A stretch of 55,000 bases of DNA from Sulfuritalea sp. (GTDB lineage Bacteria > Pseudomonadota > Gammaproteobacteria > Burkholderiales > Rhodocyclaceae). Below the pieces are notes generated by a model that saw only the letters and a list, made by a program, of their open reading frames with translations, was not told the origin of the DNA and did not search any database. Positions 25,497 through 36,095 of this stretch are shown one piece after another. Each line of letters begins with the position of its first letter. Position 1 is the first letter of the stretch. The stretch covers positions 1-55,000 of the forward strand of contig JADJQA010000030.1 in assembly GCA_016712985.1 (NCBI GenBank), in the 5' to 3' direction. Made by a program: the position numbers and the translations under genes.

Positions 25497-28400
25497 ATGA
25501 ACTTGAATAAAAAACTGTTGGTCGTTGCGCTGGCTTCGGCCTTTGCCCAGTCGGCACAGGCAGTTGAACGCCTCTGGAATACGTCCCATTTTTTCGGTTT
25601 TCTCTGCGACGGCAGCTTCACCAATGTGGACTGCTGGGGTGCCGGCGGCAACCCTGCGCCCGGACTGAATGACATCGCGACCTGGAATTTCAATCACGCC
25701 AGCCCCTTCACGGTCACCTTCTCCGGGAACATCACCAATCAGAAGGCGCGCATCCGGCAAGACTACATCACTTGGGCGCTGAACGGCCATACCTACAGCC
25801 TCACGACCGACAACTCCGTGACGAATCCGAGCCTGGCAGTCGGCATCAACAACGGCGAGACCGGCCGCCTGACGATTCGCAACGGTACCGTCAACGCCGC
25901 GCGCACCGTGCTGGCAATCAATGGCTCCAGCAATGGCTACCTGACCCTGGGCGACAATGCAACGCTGAACGCCGGCACCGGCCTCACGGTAGGTTATTGG
26001 GAATTCACCACCGCCGCCCTCAGCGTCCTGGGCGGCAGTCGTCTCAACTCCAGCGGCACCGCGGATATTGGTTTCAACGCAACGGCGAATGGCAGCGTTC
26101 TCGTTACGGGTACCGGTTCACGATGGGATACCACGGGGCATATCAATATCGGCAGCAGCACGGGTGGCACGGGCTTTCTGGAAGCCGGTCCGGGCGGTGT
26201 GGTGGCAGCAGGCAGCCTGACGGTGTGGAACGGCAGCAGCAGCATCAGGACTGGAACGACCGCCTCCGCCACCGGCGGCATCATCGACATCGCCGGTGCA
26301 CTAACGCTGCAGGGCGGTGGCGATGCCTTTGGTTACTACGGCTTTGTCGATAACATTTATGCCGGTACCGACTCCGGCATCTATGCCAACACCGCCACCA
26401 TCGGCAGCGCCGGTACCGATTCGCGCTGGGAGACCGCCTATCACCACACGGGATTTAGCGGCACCGGCACCCTGACCGTCAACAGCGGCGGCACGCTGAA
26501 GAGCACCAATACCTACGTTGGCACGAACTTCGGCGCGAACGGCACGCTGAATATCAATGCCGGTGGTGGTGTGGACACGGATGGCAACGGGTTCCTGGGA
26601 TTTAATTCGGGCGCAACAGGTGCAGCCACGGTGGGCGGCGCGCTGTGGGATGTGGGTGGTGGTCTGTATGTCGGCGGCAATGACCTTTCCAGCGGCGGCA
26701 CCGGCACCCTGACCGTCAACACCGGCGGCAAGGTGAAGGCTGGCAGCCTGACGGTGTGGAACGGCAGCAGCAGCATCAAGACCGGAACGACCGCCTCCAC
26801 AACCGGCGGCATTATCGACATCGCCGGTGCATTGACACTGCAGGGCGGCGGCAAGGTCACTGGTTATTACGGTCTTGTCGACGGTAGTTATACCGGCAAC
26901 TTCTCCGGCATCTACGCCGGCAGCGCCACCACCGGCGGCACCGGTACCGACTCGCGCTGGGATACCGCCCTTCACTTCACGGGATATACCGGCACCGGCA
27001 CGCTGAACGTTAATAGCGACGGCACGCTGAAGAGCACCGATACCTATGTCGGCACGCTCTCCGGCGCGAACGGCACGCTGAACATCAATGCCGATGGTTT
27101 TGTGGACACGGGTGGCAACGGGATCCTGGGATTTAATCCAGGCGCAACCGGTGCAGCCACGGTGGGCGGCACGGGCGCGCAGTGGGATGTGGCAGGCGGC
27201 CTGTATCGGCGGCAATGACCTTTCCCAGCGGCGGCACCGGCACCCTGACCGTCAACACCGGCGGCAAGGTGAAGGCTGGCAGCCTGACGGTGTGGAACGG
27301 CAGCAGCAGCATCAAGACCGGAACGACCGCCTCCACAACCGGCGGCATTATCGACATCGCCGGTGCATTGACACTGCAGGGCGGCGGCAAGGTCACTGGT
27401 TATTACGGTTTTGTTGGCGATCCAGACGCTAATTTCACAAACAGCCTGTATGCCCGTGGTGGCGCAACGATCACCGGTTCAGGCTCTGAATGGATCACGC
27501 ATGATGTACGCGTAGGCCATACAGGCACCGCTACTTTAACGGTATCCGCCAGCGGCAAGGTCACGAGCAGCGCGAATCTGGAGGTGGGTACCTATTTCAA
27601 TTCAAACGGCACGCTGAACATCACTGCCGGTGGCTTTGTGGACACGGATGGCAACGGGTATCTGGGTGTATTCAATGGCGCAACCGGTGCAGCCACGGTG
27701 GGCGGCGCAGGCGCGCTGTGGGATGTGGGCGGTGGTCTGTATGTCGGCGGCAATAACGTTTCCAGCGGCGGCACCAGCACCCTGACCGTCAACAGTGGTG
27801 GCACGGTGAAGGCCGGCAGCCTGACGGTGTGGAACAGCGCCAGTAGCATCACGACCGGAACGACCGCCTCCCCCACCGGCGGCATCATCGACATCGCCGG
27901 TGCGCTGACGTTGCAGGGGGGCGGCAAGGCCACCGGTCACAACGGCTATGTCGATGGCAGTTATACCGACACCCTCTCCGGCATCTATGCCGACAGCGCC
28001 ACCATCGGCGGCATCGGTTTCGGCTCGCGCTGGGATACCGGCAATCTCTACACGGGAAGGAACGGCACCGGCACGCTGAACGTCAATAGCGGCGGTACTG
28101 TGAAGAGCACCGGCGCTACCTATGTCGGCCTGACCTCCGGCGCGAACGGCACGCTGAACATCAATGCCGATGGCTTTGTGGACACGGATAGCAACGGGTA
28201 TCTGGGATTCGGTTTGGGCGCAACCGGCGCGGCCACGGTGGGCGGCACGGGCGCGCGCTGGGATACCACCACTCTCTACACGGGATATAACGGCACCGGC
28301 ACCCTGACCGTCAACAGCGGCGGCACGGTGAAGAGCACTGGCGATACCTATGTCGGCAGGAACTCCGGCGCGAACGGCACGTTGAACATCAATGCCGATG

Positions 28401-30016
28401 GTTTTAGGACACGGGTGGCAACGGGTTCCTGGGATTCTTTTCGGGCGCAACTGGCGAAGCCACGGTGGGCGGCGCGGGCGCGTTGTGGGATGTGAACAAT
28501 GGCCTGTACGTCGGCGGCACCGCCTTCAACAGCGGCGGCACCGGCACCCTGACCATCGCCACCGGTGGTACCGTGACTGCCGGTGGCGTGTTCAAACTCT
28601 GGGGTGCCGGTACTTTGAACCTAAACGGCGGCACCCTCAACGTCGGTTCGCTGGACATGCTGGATAACTCCGGTGCTTTCAATTTCAACGCCGGTACGGT
28701 CAATGTCACCAATAATTTTTCGTTGAATGGCTTCGGCGCGCCGGGCAGCCTGGTGCTCGGCAAATTCAACACCATGACGGTTGGCGGCACGACCACGCTG
28801 AACGATTTCAGCACGCTGGATATCAACGGCGGCACCTTCTCGACCGGTTCGCTGGTCAATAACGGCGGCTTCGCCTTCAACAGCGGCACCTTCAATCTGA
28901 CCAACAGTAATCTGGTGATCGGTGCCGGTGGCCTGTTCGGCGGCAATGTCGAATTCGACGCCAGCCGTACCGTGAACGTGGCCAACACGGTCACCATTAA
29001 CAGCGGCGCCATCCTCGGGCTCAATAACGCGGCATTCTCGGCGGGCAACTACAACAACCTCGGCACGGTCGATCTGGCGGGCTCGGTCACGGTTGCCAGT
29101 GGCACCGTCTTCAGCAACAGCGGCATCCTGACCGGTAACGGCACCATCGGCGCGGCACTGGCCAACGGCCCGGTGGGGCAGGTGCGCGCAGTCACGGGCG
29201 ACACGCTGACCTTCACCGGAACCGGCAATACCAATGCCGGTCTGGTGAACCCGCTTGGGGCACCGCTGCGTTTAATAACGGCCTGGCCAACACGGGCGGT
29301 GGCCTGATCAGCGGCCACGGTGCGCTGATTGCGACCGGCGGCCTGACTAACAACGGCACGCTTGCAACGACCGCCGTCACCGATATCCAGGGGATGTCAC
29401 CAACGGCACGAATGGACATATCGTGATCGCGGGAACCACCACCACGTTCTACGACGATGTCGTGCACAACGGCGCCGAGTTCAAGGTGAACAACGGTGCG
29501 CAGGCCGTGTTCTTCGGCAGTTACAGCGGCGCCGGCAGCTTTACCGGCACTGGTGAACTGGTGTTTGCCGGCGACCTGATGCCGGGCAACAGCCCGGCGC
29601 TGGTCGGCGTGCAGGGCGACCTGACACTACTGCCGTCGACGGTCACCACGATGGAGCTGGGCGGGCGGGCGCGAGGGTCACAGTACGACGCGTTCGACGT
29701 TGGCACCAGTTTGTCGCTGGCCGGTGCGCTCGATGTCGTTCTCGTCAATCTGGGCGGCGGTGTATTCGCCCCGCAGGCCGGCGATAGCTTCGACCTTTTT
29801 TCCGCATCCACGATAAGCGGCAGCTTCGGCACTCGCAGCTTCGCCGCACTTGGACCCAACCTGACCTGGAACCTTGCCTATCTGACCGATGCCGTCGGCA
29901 CCACTGACGTGGTGCGCCTGAGCGTGACAGCGGTGCCCGAGCCGGAGACCTGGCTCATGATGTTCGTGGGCTTGGGCCTGGTGGGGGGCTTGGTGCGTCG
30001 CAAATTGCCGGATTAA
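25497..30016 (+). CDS. giant T5SS/PEP-CTERM-associated repeat protein with PEP-CTERM sorting signal, several frameshifts
   Basis: About 1,500 residues when frames are joined. Signal peptide MNLNKKLLVVALASAFAQSAQA, then many Gly/Thr/Asn-rich beta-strand repeats (SGANGTLNINADGFVDTDGN, GATGAATVGGTGARWD, GTGTLTVNSGGTVKS) of the T5SS/PEP-CTERM-associated type. It ends with the exosortase signal VPEPETWLMMFVGLGLVGG followed by VRRKLPD: PEP motif, hydrophobic helix, basic tail. Frame breaks: 27201-27224 (GT lost, C gained), about 28405 (GT to A), 29256-29259 and 29391-29394 (each one G short). Comparing repeats shows the expected bases. It should be exported and processed by an exosortase, but no exosortase is in the window. 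Probably a surface or matrix protein. Confidence 0.88.
26200..28490 (+). repeat. tandem DNA repeats of ~531-537 bp in the surface-protein gene
   Basis: The marker GGCAGCCTGACGGTGTGGAA starts at 26211, 26742, 27278 and 27815, giving periods of 531, 536 and 537 bases. Copies 2 and 3 are identical by eye over 183 bases (26691-26873 and 27227-27409), including synonymous positions, which points to recent duplication or gene conversion. The short internal motifs repeat at smaller scale. Confidence 0.85.
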
Positions 30017-30049
30017 GCGGGCCAGGCTCGAATTGAATTTAACCCCATG

Positions 30050-30361
30050 TCACTGCGGCACGTCCGGGTCGGGATCGAACACCGTATCGATGTCGCGCGC
30101 CGAATGCAACACGCGAACGATGTCGATGCCATCGGGGAGCGGCTCGTAGAAGATGACATAGCGGCCGAACGGCATGCTGCGCAAGCCGGGCGACAGGTCA
30201 TCGCGAGCACGGCCCATCTTTGGCTGGCTCGACAGCAGACGCAACTTGCCGTCAAGGCGATCGACCCAGGCATCCGCCTCCGAGACACTATCCTCGGCGA
30301 TGTAAGCCCAGATATCAGCAATGTCGGCACCGGCGAGCGGCCGACGAAGGATGCGCGCCAT
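30050..30361 (-). CDS. parE: ParE-family toxin
   Basis: A 103-residue RelE/ParE-superfamily toxin: MARILRRPLAGADIADIWAYIA, RLDGKLRLLSSQPKMGRARDDL, GLRSMPFGRYVIFYEPLPDGIDIVRVLHSARDID. The conserved C-terminal Arg and FYEP..GI.IVRVLHSARD strand are intact. ParE toxins poison DNA gyrase; RelE members cut mRNA, and this sequence is closer to ParE. ATG at 30361 lies 1 base after the parD stop, so translation is coupled. A degenerate inverted copy is at 24.4 kb. Confidence 0.9.
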   Translation of the reverse strand: MARILRRPLAGADIADIWAYIAEDSVSEADAWVDRLDGKLRLLSSQPKMGRARDDLSPGLRSMPFGRYVIFYEPLPDGIDIVRVLHSARDIDTVFDPDPDVPQ

Positions 30362-30362
30362 C

Positions 30363-30635
30363 CTATGACTTGGTTGAACCTGGCTTGGCTTGGCGCCTGG
30401 CGCGCCCCTCGCGCTTGACGTTTTCGGCATCCCAAGCCGTTGCCGGGCCGCTGTCCAGGCCGGCACGAACATCCTCGCGCAAACGCGCCAGCTTTGCCGC
30501 ACGTAGCTGATCCTGTTCATCCATTAGACGCAAGGCTTCGCGCACCACCTCGCTGGCCGACGTGTAGAGCCCCGAGTTGACCTTTTGGCGCACCATTTCT
30601 TCAAGATGCGGAGTGAGATTGACGTTCATGCCCAT
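30363..30635 (-). CDS. parD: ParD-family antitoxin
   Basis: 90 residues. The N-terminal ribbon-helix-helix region (NVNLTPHLEEMVRQKVNSGL, YTSASEVVREALRLM) binds the operator; the C-terminal half (QDQLRAAKLARLREDVRAG onward) wraps the toxin. AAGGA seven bases before ATG 30635 favours it over the ATG at 30629. A perfect inverted repeat 60-80 bases upstream is a candidate autoregulatory operator. Confidence 0.9.
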   Translation of the reverse strand: MGMNVNLTPHLEEMVRQKVNSGLYTSASEVVREALRLMDEQDQLRAAKLARLREDVRAGLDSGPATAWDAENVKREGRARRQAKPGSTKS

Positions 30636-30697
30636 GTTCGATCCTTCGCTGTACCGGCCCCCTGGCCACGACCATTGGCACCAATCCTATCAAATAT

Positions 30698-30712
30698 TGT
30701 CAAAGATTGACA
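30698..30712. promoter_or_regulatory. candidate ParD operator (inverted repeat)
   Basis: TGTCAA-AGA-TTGACA, a perfect 6-base inverted repeat in an AT-rich patch upstream of parD. RHH antitoxins usually bind such sites. The left parDE remnant has lost this region. No binding evidence exists in the sequence itself. Confidence 0.4.
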
Positions 30713-30942
30713 TACTTACCCCATGCTGGCCGCCGTCAATAATCGAAAGGAGAGGCAGGGAAAAAGGGCCAGGCTCGCGGTTCGAGTGTGCGTTCCGGAC
30801 GGACACTACAGGTAGTCGGTACTGCTCCTGCCAATCCTCGACGACAAGACCGTCAATTGGCCGAAACATTCCTGCCGCGCAGATTCTCCGGTCATGGTGT
30901 TTTCCTTGTTCCGGATGGCTTTGGCTCGTCGTTCCCCTTCGA

Positions 30943-31923
30943 TCAGTCGTTCGGCAGCACCACGATCTTGCCCTTGACCTGGCGGTTGGCGATGCTGGCC
31001 ACGGCATCCCTCGCGGCGGCAAGCGGGAAGCGCTCGCTGACCACCGGCCGGATGGTGCCTGCGGCGAACCACTGGTGAAGCTGCTGCAGGTTGCCCAGGT
31101 GGCCGGCCGGGTCGTGCTTCATGGCTTCGCCCCAATACACGCCGACGATCGAACGTTCCTTCAGCAGCGTGAGGTTGAGCGGAATCTTCGGGATCCCGCC
31201 GGCGGCGAAGCCGACCACCAGCAGCCGTCCGCGCCAGGCCAGGGCGCGCAGCGCCGGCTCGGTGTGGGGCCCGCCCACTGCGTCGTACACGACATCGGCG
31301 CCCTTGCCCGCGGTGAGCTCGTTGATGCGGTCCTTGAGGTTTTCGGTCGAATAGTTCAGCGTTTCGTCGGCGCCGACTTTGCGGCACAGCGCCAGCTTGT
31401 CGTCCGACGAGGCCGCCGCAATCACCCGCGCCCCCATGGCCTTGCCGATCTCGATGGCGGAGATGCCGACGCCGCCGGCGGCGCCGAGCACCACCAGGGT
31501 TTCGCCGGCCTTCAGGTGCCCGCGGTCCTTGAGGCCGTGCAGCGAGGTGCAGTAGGCCAGCACCAGCGCGGCACCGGATTCGAAATCCATCCCCGCCGGA
31601 AGCGGCATCGCGCGCGCCGCATCGGCGATGCATTGCTGCGCGAAGCCGCCCTGACCGACTACCGCGATGATCCGGTCACCCGGCCTGAAATCCGCCACCT
31701 CGGCGCCGACGGACTCGACGATGCCGGAAATCTCCGCGCCCGGCGTGAAGGGCAAGCGCGGCTTGACCTGGTAGAGGCCCTGCACGACCAGCGCATCGGA
31801 AAAGTTGACCGCGGCGGCCCTGACCTCGACCAGCAACTGCCGCGGGCCGGGCGCCGGGGAGGGCAGCTCCTTGATGGCGAGGGTATCGATCGGGCCGAAG
31901 GCTTCGCAAATCAGGGCTTTCAT
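30943..31923 (-). CDS. NADPH:quinone oxidoreductase family protein (zinc-free MDR)
   Basis: A 326-residue reductase. It starts MKALICEAFGPIDTLAIKELP at ATG 31923 after AAGGAG. It has the GroES-like domain with AAAVNFSDALVVQGLYQVKP and FTPGAEISGIVESVG, the Rossmann motif VLGAAGGVGISAIEIGKAMGA, and a C-terminal KGKIVVLPND. No structural or catalytic zinc ligands. It likely reduces quinones or enones with NADPH. It is divergent from the first WS/DGAT gene with about 180 bases between starts. Confidence 0.88.
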   Translation of the reverse strand: MKALICEAFGPIDTLAIKELPSPAPGPRQLLVEVRAAAVNFSDALVVQGLYQVKPRLPFTPGAEISGIVESVGAEVADFRPGDRIIAVVGQGGFAQQCIADAARAMPLPAGMDFESGAALVLAYCTSLHGLKDRGHLKAGETLVVLGAAGGVGISAIEIGKAMGARVIAAASSDDKLALCRKVGADETLNYSTENLKDRINELTAGKGADVVYDAVGGPHTEPALRALAWRGRLLVVGFAAGGIPKIPLNLTLLKERSIVGVYWGEAMKHDPAGHLGNLQQLHQWFAAGTIRPVVSERFPLAAARDAVASIANRQVKGKIVVLPND

Positions 31924-32106
31924 CGGGATACTCCTTGGAATGCCCGCGGCGCCGGCTGGCGCGGCGCCGTCCGTGGCCTTGCGAGCCGCGGGCAGCGGCG
32001 CTTCGGTTGGGATTATACTGGCCGAAACGAGCCGGTTATGCCGAATGGCATAAGTTCGTCGCCGGCGGGTCGGTGGTCGACGCCGAGCGTTCTGACAGGG
32101 AAATGC

Positions 32107-33657
32107 ATGAGCGGGGAAAGCCCAACTGATTCCGGAATGGAAACCCTCAGCGGGGTCGATGGCGCCTTCCTCAATCTCGAAACCGCGGCGACGCCGATGC
32201 ATGTCGGTTCGCTGCATCTGTTCGAGACGCCGAAGGGCTACAAGGGCGACTTCCCCGCCGCCGTCAGGCACATGATGGCGAAACGCATGGTACCGGTGCT
32301 GCGCCGCCGCCTTGCGGCGCTGCCGCTGCATCTGGCGAATCCGGTCTGGCTGCAGGGCGAGGTCGACCTGGCGCGGCATATCCGCCGCGTACGGGTTCCG
32401 CCGCCCGGCGCTTGGGCGCAGCTTGAGGCGGTGGTCGCCGACCTGCATGCGCAACTGCTCGACCGCTCGCGTCCGCTGTGGATGATCTATGTGCTGGAAG
32501 GCCTGGCCAGCGGCGAGAAGGCCTACTACTTCAAGATTCACCATGCCATGCTCGACGGCCAGGCCGGGATCGCGCTGGCCGCCGCCTTGTTCGATCCCTC
32601 GGCCGACGCTTCCGCTGACCGGCCAGGCGCCGATTCCGCCGCCGGCAGGAAGCGCGCGGCGCGCAGTGAGACGGGAACCTTGGCGCTGGTGGCGGCGGCG
32701 CTGCGCCACGATGCCGCGCAGTACGTCAAGCTGGTGCGCGCGCTGCCCGGTGTGGTGCGGACCCTGGCGGCGATTGTGGGCGATTCGCTCAGGGGTTACG
32801 CGGGCAAGTCCCGCCGCTCGGCGGGAGCCGCGGAGGCCGATGTGCCAAGTCTGAGCGAATTGCGCCGCAGCTTCTCCTTCGGTCCGCGCACCGCGCTGAA
32901 CGTCGCGATTACTCCCGAGCGCGGCTTCGCCACGGCCGTGGTGCCCCGCGCCGAGCTCAAGGCGATTGCCGCCGCGAATGACGCCACGGTCAATGACGTG
33001 GTGCTGGCGCTGTGCAGCGGCGCGCTGCGGCTCTACCTGAAACGCCACGCCTCGATACCGCGCAAGTCGCTGATCGCCTCGATGCCGATCTCGCTGCGCG
33101 AGCAGGGCAATACGGATTTTCGCACCCAGGCCACGCTGAGCCTGGTGAGCCTGGCGACCAATGTCGCCGATCCGCTCAAGCGCTTGCGGGCGATTCGCGA
33201 TTCCTCGGGCGCCACCAAGGCGGTCGCGCGGCGCGCCAGGTCGGTGATTCCGACGGACATACCGCTGATCGGTGCGCCCTGGATACTCGGGGCGCTGGCC
33301 TCGTTATACGGTCGCGGCATGGTGGTCAACCGGCTGCCGGTGCTGGCCAACGTGCTGGTTTCCAACGTGCCCGGCCCGCCCGCGCCGCTCTATGTCGATG
33401 GCTTGCGCATGAGCGGCTACTGGCCGTTGTCCATCGTCGAGCATGGCGTCGGTCTCAACATCACGCTGATCAGCTATGCCGGCAAGCTGTTTCTCGGCTT
33501 CACCGTGGCACGCTGCGCGGTGCCCGACGCGCGCGAGCTGGCCGACGATTTACTCGCCGCCCATGAGGAATTGCGCAAGCTGATGCCGATGCCGGCAAGC
33601 GCGCCGCGCAAGACCCGGAATCCAAAGGCGCCGAAGCAGGCGATGTCATCAAAATGA
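32107..33657 (+). CDS. wax ester synthase/diacylglycerol acyltransferase (WS/DGAT) 1
   Basis: A 516-residue acyltransferase joining acyl-CoA to long-chain alcohol or diacylglycerol. The catalytic motif HHAMLDG is at residues 145-151, followed by the family markers TVNDVVLALCSGALRLYL and LVSNVPGPPAPLYVDG. The N-terminal LSGVDGAFLNLETAATPMHVG is typical. ATG 32107 follows AGGGAA; it overlaps the next gene by ATGA. Located in the membrane or on lipid droplets in known cases. It forms an operon with a hydrolase and a second WS/DGAT. Confidence 0.9.
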   Translation: MSGESPTDSGMETLSGVDGAFLNLETAATPMHVGSLHLFETPKGYKGDFPAAVRHMMAKRMVPVLRRRLAALPLHLANPVWLQGEVDLARHIRRVRVPPPGAWAQLEAVVADLHAQLLDRSRPLWMIYVLEGLASGEKAYYFKIHHAMLDGQAGIALAAALFDPSADASADRPGADSAAGRKRAARSETGTLALVAAALRHDAAQYVKLVRALPGVVRTLAAIVGDSLRGYAGKSRRSAGAAEADVPSLSELRRSFSFGPRTALNVAITPERGFATAVVPRAELKAIAAANDATVNDVVLALCSGALRLYLKRHASIPRKSLIASMPISLREQGNTDFRTQATLSLVSLATNVADPLKRLRAIRDSSGATKAVARRARSVIPTDIPLIGAPWILGALASLYGRGMVVNRLPVLANVLVSNVPGPPAPLYVDGLRMSGYWPLSIVEHGVGLNITLISYAGKLFLGFTVARCAVPDARELADDLLAAHEELRKLMPMPASAPRKTRNPKAPKQAMSSK

Positions 33658-34523
33658 GCGGAGCACCCCCGATGCCGCCTCGCGCCGTTGTCCGCCATCC
33701 CCATGTCGGCGCGCCCTATGCGCTGAACTCGATTCTGGAACCGCGCGCCCTGATTGAAATGGCCATGCTGCCCACCGCGCTGCCGCTGCTGCTGCAGGCG
33801 CCGCGCGGCGACGGGCATCCGGTGCTGCTGATGCCCGGGTTCCTGGCCGACGAGAATTCGCTGGTTGTCCTCAAAACGTTCCTGCAAAGCAAGGGCTACG
33901 AGGTGCATGCGTGGGGACTGGGACGCAATCTGGGTTTTCGCAGCAAGCATGTCAGCGCCCTGCCGCAGAAGATCCGTTACCTGCACCATGTCGCCAAGCG
34001 CAAGGTGAGCCTGGTCGGCTGGAGCCTGGGCGGGGTGTTTGCGCTCTACGGCGCCGAGAGCACGCAGGAGTGCGTGCGCTCGATCATCACGCTGGGCAGC
34101 CCTGTCAGTGTCGATGCCGCCGGCAGCCAGTCGCCGCCCGCCGTGAAGGCCCTGTATCGGCTGGTATCCCACCGTCTCGGACCCACGGCCCATGTGATGC
34201 AGCCGCGCGCCAAGTCGCTTCGGGAAAGCCGCCGTTTGGCGATTCCGACGAGTTGCCTTTACTCGCTGGGCGATGGCGTGGTGCCGCCGCAGGAGGCCAC
34301 CATCGACGGTGACCCGGCCTTCCACGAGAACATCCAGGTGCCCGGCAGTCATCTCGGACTGGGCTTCAACGGCATCGTCCTGTCCATCGTTGCCGACCGC
34401 CTGGCGCAGCCAGAAGACGGCTGGCAGCCGTTTCAGCCGAGTGGCCTGCTCGGGCAGGTCTGGCGCATGACAGCGGGTTCGGCGCATGATGCTCGCGCCG
34501 ACACGAAGTCGCCGGCTGTTTGA
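33654..34523 (+). CDS. alpha/beta hydrolase (lipase-like) between WS/DGAT genes
   Basis: A 289-residue hydrolase. The oxyanion region is VLLMPGFLADENS; the nucleophile Ser124 is in VGWSLGGVFA, with acid and His likely in LYSLGDGVVPP and VPGSHLGLGFN. No signal peptide, so it is cytoplasmic. Its start overlaps the stop of WS/DGAT 1 and it is followed by WS/DGAT 2 after 21 bases. Such a setting suggests a role in storage-lipid turnover or in supply of acyl chains; the substrate is inferred from context only. Confidence 0.85.
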   Translation: MSGAPPMPPRAVVRHPHVGAPYALNSILEPRALIEMAMLPTALPLLLQAPRGDGHPVLLMPGFLADENSLVVLKTFLQSKGYEVHAWGLGRNLGFRSKHVSALPQKIRYLHHVAKRKVSLVGWSLGGVFALYGAESTQECVRSIITLGSPVSVDAAGSQSPPAVKALYRLVSHRLGPTAHVMQPRAKSLRESRRLAIPTSCLYSLGDGVVPPQEATIDGDPAFHENIQVPGSHLGLGFNGIVLSIVADRLAQPEDGWQPFQPSGLLGQVWRMTAGSAHDARADTKSPAV

Positions 34524-34544
34524 ATCGAGCCACGAAAGACCCGC

Positions 34545-36075
34545 ATGCGACAACTCAGCGAACACGATGCCGCCTATATCTATTCGGACAGCGCCCACGC
34601 CAATTCGAACGTGACGCTGCTGCATATCTACGACCAGTCCACGGCGCCGGGCGGCATGGTGCGCTTCAAGGAAATCCTGGCGCATGTCGAAAGCCGCCTC
34701 GGCCAGTTGCCGATTTTCCGTCAGAAGATCCTGCGCGTGGCGCTCGACCTGGACTACCCGTACTGGATAGAAGACGAGAATTTCGACATCGAATACCACG
34801 TGCGCCACATCGCCCTGCCCAAGCCCGGCGACTGGCGCCAGTTCTGCATCCAGGCCGCGCGCATCCACGCCCGCCCGCTCGACCTGAAGCGCCCGCTGTG
34901 GGAGATGTACGTGATCGAGGGGCTGGACAGTTTCCTCGATTTGCCGGTGGGCAGTTTCGCGGTGTTGCTGAAGATTCATCATGCCGCGATCGATGTCGCG
35001 CGCGGCAACCAGATCACCGCGCTGCTGCGACGTCTCGCCCGTCTCGCCGCCTCCGGCGCCGCCCGAGCCCTGGTTTCCGGAGTCGGCGCCGGGCCATCTG
35101 CTGCTGCTGTGTCGCGCCGGTTTCAATTTCGCCACTTTCCCGCTGCGCATGGCGCAGCCGCTGACCCGCAAGTGGGCGATCATGAAGTCTGCGGCGCGCA
35201 CCCTGGTCGGGGAATTCCTCGGCTGGCCGCACGAATTCCCGATGACGCGTTTCAATACCGAAGTGTCGCCGCACCGTGTCTTCGAGACGCGCCGCTTTGC
35301 GCTGCGGGATTTCAAGGCCATGCGCGAGCTGGCGCCCGGCGCGACGGTCAATGACGTGGTGCTGGCCGTATGCGCCGGTGGTTTGCGGCGTTACCTTGAC
35401 ATGCAGGGGGAGTTGCCTGAAGCCAGCCTGGTCGCGGCGACGCCGCTTGCCGTGCGCGGCGAACGCGAGACCGCGGGATCCGCGAGCTTTTCCTGGGTGC
35501 GCCTGGAACTCGGCACCAATATCGCCGATCCGCTGCAACGGCTCGTCGCCGTCCAGGGGACCATCTCGTCCTCGACCGTGATGGCGCAGGCCGTCAGCGC
35601 GCGCGAGCTTACCGGTCGGGCGCAACACCCGCCCTCCGCGGCGATTGCCGTGACCAGCAAGATGTTGCGTTCGGCCTCGGCCCTGCTCGGCGACTGGTCG
35701 CCGCTGGCCAACTGCGCCATCACCAACGTGCCGGGGCCGCGGGTGCCGCTGTATCTGCACGGCGCGCGGCTGAGCTACCTTTCGGCGATCATGCCGATTG
35801 CCGATGGCATGGGGCTGGTGTTTTCGGTGACCAGCTACAGCGACATGCTGATCATTTCGTTCACCGCCTGCTACGAGCAGGTGCCCGATCCCCAGGTCCT
35901 GGCCCAGTGCCTGCGCGACAGCTTCCAGGAGTATCTGGCGCTGGTGCGTCCCGCGGCGCCGCGCCAGCCGCGAGCGCCGGTGGCAAGGATGCCGCGCAAG
36001 GTCGTCGCCGCAAGGCCGACGGCCCAGCGCCGCAAGGGCGCCGGACTGCCGCAGGCGAGCAGGCAGTCAAGGTGA
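34545..36075 (+). CDS. WS/DGAT-like acyltransferase 2, frameshifted, altered active-site motif
   Basis: About 510 residues in two frames. The N-terminal part MRQLSEHDAAYIYSDSAHAN through KIHHAAIDV carries the active-site motif at residues 145-151, but the last Gly of HHxxxDG is Val. The frame shifts near 35028 (just after ITALL), and the second frame reads DVSPVSPPP, then ATVNDVVLAVCAGGLRRYLD, ITNVPGPRVPLYLHGARL and an Arg-rich tail. The indel looks like loss of two bases (or gain of one). The DG-to-DV change may be real or another error at the same spot. A second paralogue next to an intact one is common in this family. Confidence 0.82.
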
Positions 36076-36095
36076 AGCGGGCGAGGTCCACCTGG

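Larger units (their letters stand above)
30021..30855. repeat. right copy of long inverted repeat
   Basis: Reverse complement of the left copy at 24098-24712, with about 220 additional bases (parD N-terminus and upstream region) that the left copy lacks. It begins 4 bases after the stop of the PEP-CTERM gene. It carries an intact parDE pair. Confidence 0.85.

Noticed and set aside
26301..27215. 304-residue minus-strand frame with internal repeats
   Set aside because: Mirror of the tandem repeats in the PEP-CTERM gene; repetition alone makes it look ordered.
30577..32106. Long N-terminal extension of WS/DGAT 1
   Set aside because: Crosses the right inverted repeat and is antisense to the quinone oxidoreductase; ATG 32107 matches the family start.
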